Source of the DNA: Larix sibirica
Taxonomy: Eukaryota > Streptophyta > Pinopsida > Pinales > Pinaceae
DNA: 15,102 bases
Reading direction: 5' to 3'
Assembly: GCA_004151065.3 (NCBI GenBank)
Contig: NWUY0300019572.1
Coordinates: 1-15,102 of the forward strand
Positions 8,167 through 15,102 of the stretch are shown here, in pieces (position 1 is the stretch's first letter; the number at the start of each line of letters is the position of its first letter). The position numbers and the translations under genes are program-made. The notes under the pieces were generated by a model. That model was not told where the DNA came from and made no database searches. It was given only the letters and a program-made list of their open reading frames with translations.

Positions 8167-9640
8167 TTGAAATATGGAGATCGAAACACTTCTTTCTTCC
8201 ACAATCAAGTAAAAATATGGTTACACAAAATTATAATTCGGGAAATCCACAAAGACAACACTGAAAAAATTATAAAGAAGGAATCTATAAGGGAGAAGAC
8301 TTTCAACCATTTTAAAGATTTGTTTACTAATTCATCGACCACGGAGTTAGCTATAGAAGAAATGTTGGAAAACATTCCAAGAAAAATCACATATTTAGAA
8401 AATCAGTTGTTATGTAGTTTCATAAAAGAGGAGGAGGTGTTAAAAGCCGTTCGAGGTCTCGGGGTTGATAAAGTTGTTGGACCGGATGGCTTCACCATTC
8501 ATTTATACAAATCTTGTTGGCCAATAATAAAATCAGATCTCTACCGAATGTTAAGTTGGACAAAATGAAAGGAAAATATAGGGGGAGCAACGAACACTTC
8601 GTTCCTAGCGCTCATCCCAAAAGAGGTGAAACCCACGTCCTTCTCTAGATTCCATCCAATTTCACTATGTAATGCCTTGTATAAGATAATAACAAAAGTT
8701 TTAGCTAATCAAATGAAAGGGATACTATCTAAAATCATCTCTGAGGGGCCGGGAGTTTTTTCCAAAAAAAGACAAATAATGGACAATATTGTGCTAGTTC
8801 AAGAATAAATTCACTCCAGTGTAGCTAGGAAAGAGAAGGGAATGGCTAATAAGCTAGTCTTGGTGAATGCCTTCAACCGGGTTAGGCACTCCTTCCTCCT
8901 AGAGGCTATAGGGAAGTTTGGCTTCTCTCCCATTTTTATTAAGTGGATAAAATCTTTCATTTTCCGCCTGTGGATTGAGCCTTTAGTTAATGGAACGCCC
9001 ATCGACTTCTTTCAAGCCTCGAGAGGCCTTCGTCATGGATTCCCCCTCTTTCCATTCTTATATATTATTATGGTAGAAGCTCTTGGGAGGAAGTTAAACA
9101 ATGAAAGGGAATATGGAAATTTAAGAGGAATAAGAATAGTTAGGGGAGTAAAAGCAATAAACAATCCTCAATTTGTTGATGATGTAGTCCTATTAGGAGG
9201 AGCTTCGGTCATAAATGCTTCCAGGTTTAAATTAAATCTCGACTCTTACATTGAAACCTCATGAGGAAATATTAACAAAGAAAAGAGTAAACTTTATACT
9301 TGGAATGTTCCCCCACAACTTCTTATGAATATCTCTTGGGCTGTTGGATATCTGGGAACAAACAATTGGATATCCTTCAAATATCTTGGAGTACCAATTT
9401 TGAAAAAGAAGGCAAAAGCTTCGAAATGGGACATCATTCTCCAAAAAAACAAGAATAAGATACAAAGTTGGGGGATAAGGTAGCTAAATTCGATTAGGAA
9501 AATTGTTCTAATTAGGTCAGTTCTTCCTTTGTACCCTCTTTATCAATGTTATTCCCTTCTAGTCCCTATCAGAGTTATGGAAAAACTTAATGGTTACATC
9601 TATAATTTATGTGGCAAGGAGGCAAATCCAATCAAAATAA
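8167..9640 (+). pseudogene. LINE A reverse transcriptase domain
   Basis: The region before the domain has KYGDRNTSFFHNQ (8167-8205). RT motifs: GPDGF (8479-8493), ALIPKE then FHPISLCNALYKIITKVLAN (8650-8709), PGVFSKKRQIMDNIVLVQE (8752-8805), KLVLVNAFNRV (8851-8883), RGLRHGFPLFPFLY (about 9022-9063), the active-site FVDD (9172-9183), and FKYLGVPI (about 9376-9400). In the K-L-D-L-S-K-A-Y-D motif the catalytic Asp is Val (GTC, 8857-8859), while both Asp of FVDD are kept. Q-G-D-P is H-G-F-P. It is inactive but its L1-clade membership is clear. Confidence 0.92.
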
Positions 9641-10800
9641 GTATCACTTGATAAACTGGGTTACATTAAAAGCTCCCAAGGGGAGTGGCGAACTAGGCTA
9701 GAGAGATCCAAATATCATGAACTTAGCTATGGGAGCAAAGATGATTTGGAACTTGGTCTCGGGGGAAAAAGCTTGGTGGAAGGAAATCTCGAGGAAGAAA
9801 TATTTTTGAAAACCAAGGCTTCAAAGTATTGATGACTGTAGCTGGGAGGGGGGCGACTCTAAGATCTGACATTTATGTAAGAAGGCGGGGAAAGTAGTTA
9901 AAGAGGGGTTATACTGGATCCCTGACAACAGAAAGAGGATAAATATATGGCAAGATAACATCAACAGTAAGGCTCCTTTAAACCAAGAGGAAATATTACT
10001 AAGAGTAAAGGACTAGCGCACTGAAAAGGGCATATTAACCCTGTATGATCTGTCTGAATGGGATTTAGATGGTTACTAGAAAAAGTAGAAAACATACATT
10101 TTACCTTATCAAAATTCAATGGAGTTACTCTTGACGTTTCTCCAAGGGGTAGCTCCTATCTCTAAAAGTAGTAGGGATAGTAGAGGATGGGGAAAGCATG
10201 GCTCTTATACTGTTAAGGCTGGATATGAAAAATTATATCTAAATCTTAGACATTCGCCCTTCTCCTGTATTTGGGGAAAATTTTGGCAACAAGGCGGTCT
10301 GCCAAAGATCAATGTGTTTATATGGATCCTGATTCATGAGAAGGTTTTAATGGTTGAAAACCTCAAGAAAAGGAAAATCGAAGGCCCGTCTAGATGCACT
10401 CTCCGCAAAAGAGAGGAAGAGACAATCTTTCATCTATTTTTCAATTATGACTATATCAAGTAGGTTTGGAATTCGGCAGTCCAGAACTTAATGGTCCACC
10501 CTCGCTTCCCATAAAATTGGAGCGGATTATTTCTGAATTGGAATAATTACTACCTGGGTTCCTTAGTTGGAAAACCTTTGATGAATAGAGTTTGGAGTCC
10601 TCTCCTAAAATATATCTTTGGGAAAGTTTGGATCACCCGAAATAGAGCTAATTTTGAAGACAAGGAGACCTTGGTAGCTAGTTTGGCCTCTAGGGCAGAG
10701 GATCTTCTTGGAGAAGCTATCAGGGCGAGAGGGGAAGTGGACTTAAATAAATATGAAAATAGCGAAACTGAGACAAGATGGTTGAAGGAAATTTTTACTT
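9641..10800 (+). pseudogene. LINE A RT C-terminal region with zf-RVT domain
   Basis: After a frameshift near 9639 the reading is YHLINWVTLKAPKGSG (from about 9642), NIMNLAMGAKMIWNLV (about 9714-9760), WIPDNRKRINIWQDN (about 9918-9960), then the zf-RVT domain: GSYTVKAGYEKLY (about 10200-10240), IWGKFW (10269-10286), LPKINVFIWILIHEKVLM (10299-10352), RCTLRKREEETIFHLF (10392-10439), VWNS and, further on, VWITRNRANFE (10626-10658). The domain's C-x2-C-x8-H-x4-C ligands are only partly kept: first Cys and His remain, second Cys reads Arg, last Cys reads Tyr. The 114-codon frame at 10119-10463 is the longest open part. Confidence 0.85.
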
Positions 10801-11344
10801 AAGACCCAAGCGCTACAACTCTGGTAAGGTCCTTATTTCGGATTGGAGAATCGATTTTGGACAAGATGAATTTGGATGTTGGATCACTATTCTCCAAAGG
10901 CATGTTATCTTTGTTTACAGTTCCTCGAAAGGTAATCTTGGGGAGGTAGGTGCGGGGGGCATTATCTTTGACCTCGGAGGAAATGTTTTTTTGACTTATG
11001 CTTTTGGGCTTGGAAATGCCACCAATAATCAAGTTGAAAGGTACTCTTTATACTTGGGAATGGATCAAGCCATCCTTATACGAATTCAATATCTTGTTGT
11101 TATAGAGGACTCCTTGCTCATTATTCCTCGAGCTAGAAAAGAGATTGTCCTAGAAGACAAGATAGCTGACAGGATGCAAAGTAGGATTGTTTTCCTCCTT
11201 CACATCTTTCTAAAGGTTGATCTCTTTCATGTGAGATGTGATAATAATATCCAGGTGGACAAGCTTGCGAACAAGGATTCCCATCTTCTCTATGGGAGGA
11301 TTAAGAGGAATAATGTATTTTCCCATTGGTGGGGGCTCCCCTAG
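10778..11344 (+). pseudogene. LINE A RNase H domain
   Basis: An uninterrupted frame of 188 codons plus stop. The fold signature is VYSSSKGNLGEVGAGG (residues 46-61), NATNNQVERYSL (80-91), VIEDSLLII (108-116) and NNIQVDKLAN (156-165). Of the four catalytic carboxylates, the first Asp is Tyr (residue 47, codon 10916-10918), while Glu87, Asp111 and Asp161 are kept. Plant L1-type LINEs commonly carry an RNase H after zf-RVT, so position and order fit. It overlaps the end of the preceding frame by about 25 bp, marking a frameshift. The first Met of this frame is not a true start. Confidence 0.9.
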
Positions 11345-11533
11345 ATTTATTTTTGTCTTTAAATCTTCATGATCTTAACCACGTCGGCATTTGGAACTCT
11401 GGTGTTATGCTTTTATGGGGGTGTAATCGCTATGAAATTGAATCAAACAATAAATATAGTGCCGAGGGTGGTCATTTACTCCTCATAAATACAAGGGATA
11501 AGCTCCATCAATGTCTTCATTCTCCAAGGAACG
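11345..11533 (+). other. Spacer between RNase H and coiled-coil region in LINE A
   Basis: This stretch stays in the RNase H frame with stops at 11342, 11360 and 11486. The reading between them is hydrophobic and resembles no known domain. It may be old coding sequence or 3' UTR. Confidence 0.4.
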
Positions 11534-12019
11534 ATGAATATAATGTTGCCTCTGCCTCCCGACCATATGAACAACCTAATGGCATGCTTGGCATATTGTA
11601 TGGGGGCTCAGAAGCACGGGATGAATACTCAGCTGGAGGGTCTACTGGATGAGGTTAACTATATCGCTAATCATGTTCCCTAGATGGAAAATCGCCTGGA
11701 TGTGGTGGAGCAGGGCGTTCAACAATTTAATACCTTCTCTACCACCCTTAATGATGAGTTGGATGGAAATTATAACATGCAAGATTTGCACTTGAAAGCA
11801 ATGTATGATTTGGTTGACTGACATGAAAAAATGATGGCGGAAATTCAGTCCATGACCTCAAGCGCGAGGAGCATTGGCCTGGAAGGAGGTGATGCTATAG
11901 CACTTCATCTAGTGAAGGATATTGTTATGGTTAAAATATCTAATAACGAAAAGGAGGACTTAGGGGGACAACCTAGTCCTATGCCCATGGAAAAGGAAAA
12001 CCCTGAAGATGGCAATTAG
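11534..12019 (+). pseudogene. Candidate third coding region of LINE A: coiled-coil protein
   Basis: From the ATG at 11534 the frame, the same as the RNase H frame, reads 161 codons to TAG at 12017-12019 with only two internal stops (11681-11683 and 11819-11821). Residues 34-76 show a heptad pattern: a positions are L34, V41, V48, L55, V62, S69, L76, and d positions are L37, I44, M51, V58, F65, L72. The pattern continues straight through the internal stop at residue 50. A second helical stretch holds HEKMMAEIQSM (97-107), followed by a Ser/acidic tail (PSPMPMEKENPEDG). No known domain is recognised. It could be an ORF2 C-terminal extension, a separate ORF3, or captured host sequence. The 62-codon frame at 11831-12019 is its end. 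The frame at 11326-11652 is in another phase. Confidence 0.5.
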
Positions 12020-12281
12020 TAGTGACAGTTCTTAATTTTCTAAGCTAGTTTATGCAGTGTTTTTGTACAATTTTTCTTGGCCAGTATAATAGGATATATA
12101 GTGCTATAGGGAGTCTAGATTTTTTCTTCATGTATAGATTACCGGTTGACTGTAACCACGTTAATTTTTGCACAAGTCAGTTCACCTTTGAATCGATGCC
12201 AATGTTGCTATATTTTTTGTATTGTTTTTGTTGATTTCCATATCATCCCTTTATAAATACATTCTAATCGTTCTCGTTTTT
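12020..12281 (+). other. LINE A 3' UTR
   Basis: AT-rich stretch with no coding signal between the last recognised stop and the poly-A. The short frame at 12052-12234 shows no protein similarity. Confidence 0.6.
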
Positions 12282-12292
12282 AAAAAAAAAAA
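12282..12292 (+). other. Poly-A tail of LINE A
   Basis: Run of 11 A, followed by TTG and the right target duplication. It gives the element's orientation as plus and marks its 3' end. Part of the run may belong to the target duplication if that is 17 bp. Confidence 0.85.
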
Positions 12293-12295
12293 TTG

Positions 12296-12304
12296 TTCCC
12301 AAAA
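12296..12304 (+). repeat. Right target-site duplication of LINE A
   Basis: TTCCCAAAA, identical to 5713-5721. The LINE B endonuclease reading resumes exactly here on the minus strand. Confidence 0.85.
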
Positions 12305-12649
12305 AACCACAAGATCTACATAAGGCCTATTTATATTTAAAATGGTGATTTCTTCTCCCAAGTCTCAAGCATATAGTACTAAACTCGCTCTAAATCAAAG
12401 GGTAATGCATTAGTGCATTTGAAGCATATTTTTCTCCAAGTCACAATCAAATCACTTGAGCAACCTATTTGGTACAAAACTAAAAATTCCCTTCACCTAA
12501 ATTCTTCCCTAATTCATTAACACATTTGTCCATCAGCCATAGTTTCTTGCAACAATAAAATATTTGAGTTATGTAAGTCCACTAGCTTGCAAATAGCTTG
12601 TGTTTTTATGGTTGCCCCAACCCTTTCACTTTAGGGTAGTAATAATCAT
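12296..12649 (-). pseudogene. LINE B ORF2 fragment: endonuclease N-terminal part
   Basis: Read on the minus strand, a candidate ORF2 start codon is at 12649-12647 (MIIT). KGLGQP with a stop, then KHKLFA, matches the R-G-L-G start of L1-type endonucleases. Further motifs are LLLQETM (about 12563-12539, with the catalytic Glu kept), VTWRKICFKC (about 12450-12420), and PYVDLVVFWE (about 12327-12298). The last of these ends in the target duplication of LINE A, and the endonuclease carries on at 5721. Several stops and frameshifts are present. The start lies inside the overlapping ORF1 frame, so ORF1 and ORF2 overlap or the ORF1 stop has been lost. Confidence 0.83.
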
Positions 12650-14483
12650 GGTGTACACAAATCAAGGGAATGAGTTGCTTTAATGACCCCTTCAATAGAT
12701 GTTCCTTTCCTCCCAAAATCTCCTTTCTTGATGTTTCTTGTGCTAATGAAATAATGGACTTTAGATCTCCTTTGGATCTAACATTGGTTATGGGCTTATG
12801 GAAACCTAGGCCACCCCTTATCTCTTGTGCATCGACCTTAACTCTTGAAGAGCCAATTCTCAAAGAATATATGGAGGAGATCCATATGACTCTGTCTCTC
12901 TCATCAAAGGAGCTAAGCCTAATTAAAGGTTTGGAGGACTTTTTTATTTTTTGCTCTAGGATACCCACCTTTTTGTAGCCTCCTAGATCCAATAGGGGGA
13001 ATATCCTCCTCTTATTATCTATCATTTTCATCACATGGTTTGGGGTAATTTTTTTAATAAACCCTACCTTATCCAAATCGTCGAAAGTATTTTGTTGAAA
13101 AACATAAGTGAACTTGCTTTTTTTGTAGCCAACATGGGGAAGTATCACCACTTCTTTGACATCACCAGGGACACAAAATTGTTTAGGTTTAGGAGCCAAA
13201 CCAACTTCTTCTGGCTTGAGAAATGGAGCATCCTCTATCTCTTTCAAAGGGACTTCAACATCCTTCTGAGAAACCCTAACTTTTGGAGTATTATTACAAC
13301 TATTTTCCCATGCTTCATCACATAGATTTGGGCTAGGTTTTTTAACCCAAACCTTATGGTTTAGCTTAAGGGAGTAGTTTGACACCAAATGACCATATAT
13401 GTGGCATATTAGGCATCTAAAAGAAATAACAATATAGTCTAGTATATGTAAATGTGTGATAAAACCTCTTTGAATAAACACTTATTCCACTGAATCCTCA
13501 TGAAGATCCAAACCTATGAAAATCCTCCTAAAGGTCATGATCTTGGTCTCCAAATAGCTCAAATTTGCTTATGTAAAAATTCCAATTGCATTCCTTATTT
13601 ATTTGAAAACCTTGGGTGACCAAAATTCCAACACAAGGTTATACAATTTGACCTATATTGGAAAAATGATGGTTTTCTCCAGCTTAGCATTGAGGAAGTA
13701 CATTCATTTCTTGAGGATTAGCACTACTGAATCCCAACTCTAGTTTTATCTTAATAAAGACTTCACATCCTCAAAGGAATGAAGCAAAAATGTTATATTA
13801 CCTTTGGTTAATATATGGAACTGAGGACAATGACATAACATTGCCTCATGATTCTAACTAAACCACTCTTTTAGGGTTTGGCACACATCTTGCAACCCTA
13901 AAAGTACCTAACTAGTGCACGAGAAGCTAGAGAAATCACTTGGTTCATCTTCACATTATTTCCCAACACCAGTCGAACCAAATTCCTTTCGTTTGCACAC
14001 ATTTTTTGTGCCTTAAGTCTGGATCACTTATTTTTGGTCTCTTACTCCACCTTTACAATTAGAAAAGGGTTTGGAGAATCCAACTTTACCTTCCAACCCT
14101 ATAATTTTTACAAAGAATAAGTTTTGACCATTCCCTTCCTTTAATATCCCTCCTTCTCCCAATGAAGCCAAAGACCTTGCCACCAGGTCTTCCTCTATGT
14201 AACATTGTTGCTTCACAACCAAAGAACTAGGTACATGAGAGGAAACAAAACCATAGGAGTGAAATATTGAAAGAGAATGGTTAGGGTTTGCTTTTGTGCA
14301 TCTAGAGGACCATAATGGTAAATTGTGTGTGTTTTTATGATCCCTCGCCACTTGTACTTTCCAGTACATCTCATCCAATAGTCTTACATTGTTGATTAAA
14401 CCCTGATCCATCTGTCGTAGATGCTCCCCTCCACTCTGGCCAAAGTTTGAGGTATGGATTAGAATTCCTGCTTCCTCTGACAT
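12606..14483 (-). pseudogene. LINE B ORF1: DUF4283-type domain, zinc knuckle, long open C-terminus
   Basis: Read on the minus strand. The N-terminal piece 14483-14028 (151 codons) ends KVGFSKPFSNCKGGVRDQK. The DUF4283-like domain follows in shifting frames: LASRALVG (about 13950-13928), TLKEWF (about 13888-13870), PQFHILTKGN (about 13835-13805), LEFWSPKVFK (about 13630-13600), NAIGIF (about 13590-13570), ANLSYLETKIMT (about 13562-13525), and RIFIGLDLHEDS (about 13520-13485). Next comes an uninterrupted frame, 13481-12606 (291 codons). It opens with FIQRGFITHLHILDY and a CCHC knuckle at 13415-13374, in which the last Cys is Tyr (residues C23, C26, H31, Y36), then KVWVKK and a long acidic/basic tail. 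The protein would bind element RNA. It belongs to a different lineage from LINE A ORF1: the order is the same, but the motifs are clearly diverged. Confidence 0.85.
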
Positions 14484-15102
14484 ATAAACACATTTTAGAA
14501 GATTTGGTCTTTTGACAATAGGTTCTATGTATAATCCACGATATCAGCACAACACATCTTAACAAGGTTCTAAAATCCCTACATCAACGACTAACTTATA
14601 ACTAACTTATTTATAATGAAGTTGTTTAAAATGAGTGTCCAAAGATCTTCTTTAGGGTAATTTTATACTAGATGGTACCTAATATCTAAACTAGCTATAT
14701 GCCAATGAATGCACTTAAAATACATAAGTTTCAAACACAAGCCTATAGTTACATTTTGGCTTGCACATATTATCCCACTTTTTACCATGGAATACTTACT
14801 TTATTTACATATATCATAACATTAATGAATGGCCAAATTAATTAGAATCAAGCATGTTTATAGTAAACACCATAGGAATAAAACAATTGGCAGTGGTGTT
14901 GATTTGGGTGCATATTTAAAGTAAGGAAGATAATTAGTACATTAAAACTGCGTAGTCTAAAAGTTCTACGATTTCAAATGGAAAATTTTTATTTTTCCGG
15001 CATGTTTTTGAAAAAATTCGACATAAATTTTTTAAAATCCTAGTTACAACTCTCAAACTCTGAAATGTTGGGTGCCACGGGGGTTTTTGATGGTGTTGAA
15101 TC
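14484..15102. other. Unassigned AT-rich flank
   Basis: No ORF with recognisable content, no RNA gene and no LTR ends found on either strand. It may include the 5' UTR of LINE B up to an undetermined point. Short A/T inverted tracts occur near 14980-15035 (for example AAAAAATT and AATTTTTT around CGACATA). Origin unknown. Confidence 0.4.

Larger units (their letters stand above)
7105..11344 (+). pseudogene. LINE A ORF2: endonuclease, reverse transcriptase, zf-RVT, RNase H (decayed)
   Basis: About 1,413 codons' worth, the expected length for a plant L1-type ORF2 with an RNase H domain. Frame 1 is used from 7105 to about 9640, frame 3 from about 9639 to 10800, and frame 2 from about 10778 to 11344, giving two net frameshifts. 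Frame-1 stops lie at 7465, 7582, 7789, 8140, 8566, 8806, 9262 and 9481. Further stops lie in frame 3 (for example in KKYF-stop-KPRLQSID near 9808). The ORF2 protein would nick target DNA, prime reverse transcription there and remove RNA. The start is firm: the ATG at 7105 opens the canonical endonuclease N-terminus. The end is the TAG at 11342-11344 after WWGLP. Domains are listed separately. Confidence 0.9.
5722..12292 (+). mobile_element. LINE A: near full-length plant L1-clade LINE inserted in LINE B
   Basis: An element of about 6.57 kb bounded by the 9-bp target duplication (5713-5721 and 12296-12304) and ending in an 11-A tract (12282-12292). In order it holds a short 5' leader, ORF1 (nucleic-acid-binding DUF4283-like domain plus CCHC knuckle and basic tail), ORF2 (AP-type endonuclease, reverse transcriptase, zf-RVT, RNase H), a downstream coiled-coil-coding region, and a 3' UTR. 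Non-LTR elements of this kind nick the target with the ORF2 endonuclease and copy their RNA at the nick. It appears full length because it begins upstream of ORF1. Every coding region carries stops or frameshifts and key catalytic residues are lost, so it is dead. Confidence 0.9.
12296..14483 (-). mobile_element. LINE B, right segment (ORF1 and endonuclease N-terminus)
   Basis: The 5' part of the minus-strand LINE whose remainder is at 4333-5721. Joined at the duplication, the reading runs ORF1, endonuclease, RT. The 5' limit is not sharp: ORF1-like sequence can be followed to about 14483, and beyond this I recognise nothing. Confidence 0.85.

Noticed and set aside
12670-13325. Plus-strand ORFs of 102 and 96 codons
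   Set aside because: They are shadows of the 291-codon minus-strand LINE B ORF1 frame, which has zinc-knuckle content and the correct gene order.
1-15102. A novel defence, biosynthetic or other multi-gene system
   Set aside because: Every region with coding signal is accounted for by decayed LTR or LINE retrotransposons, apart from the LINE A coiled-coil region reported as a finding.

Overview
This window looks like intergenic DNA from a large, repeat-rich seed-plant genome. A gymnosperm is plausible, but the sequence does not prove it. There is no intact gene, RNA gene, CRISPR array or prokaryote-type operon. Almost all of it is decayed retrotransposon sequence, recognised by translating broken frames and following family motifs across stops and frameshifts.

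Layout from left to right. (1) 1-2050, plus strand: the 3' half of a Ty3/gypsy pol gene (end of reverse transcriptase, RNase H, integrase), ending in a polypurine tract. (2) 2051-2706: a degenerate LTR of that element. (3) 2707-4334, plus strand: an initiator-Met-tRNA-like primer binding site, leader, gag and the start of protease. The order pol-LTR-PBS-gag is that of two head-to-tail copies sharing one LTR. The gag/protease boundary is split by an unrelated solo LTR (3871-4253). (4) 4333-5721 and 12296 to about 14483, minus strand: 'LINE B', an L1-clade plant LINE with ORF1 (DUF4283-type domain, CCHC knuckle, basic tail) and ORF2 (endonuclease, N-terminal part of RT). Its 3' part is missing and it is fused directly to the gypsy protease. 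(5) 5722-12292, plus strand: 'LINE A', an almost full-length, about 6.57-kb plant LINE inserted into LINE B. It has ORF1 (DUF4283-type domain plus CCHC knuckle), ORF2 (endonuclease, RT, zf-RVT, RNase H) overlapping ORF1 by TAATG, a further in-frame region with a strong coiled-coil heptad pattern, and a poly-A tail. A 9-bp target-site duplication (TTCCCAAAA) flanks it and falls on three codons (Phe-Trp-Glu) of the LINE B endonuclease. (6) 14484-15102: AT-rich flank with no recognised content.

Relative order: LINE B and the gypsy sequences are the older layers. The solo LTR landed in the gypsy gag and LINE A landed in LINE B. All coding regions carry stops, frameshifts and lost catalytic residues, so nothing here is expected to move on its own. 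The most interesting points are the exact LINE-in-LINE nesting, the LTR-sharing gypsy junction, the TAATG overlap in LINE A, and the coiled-coil region after its RNase H.
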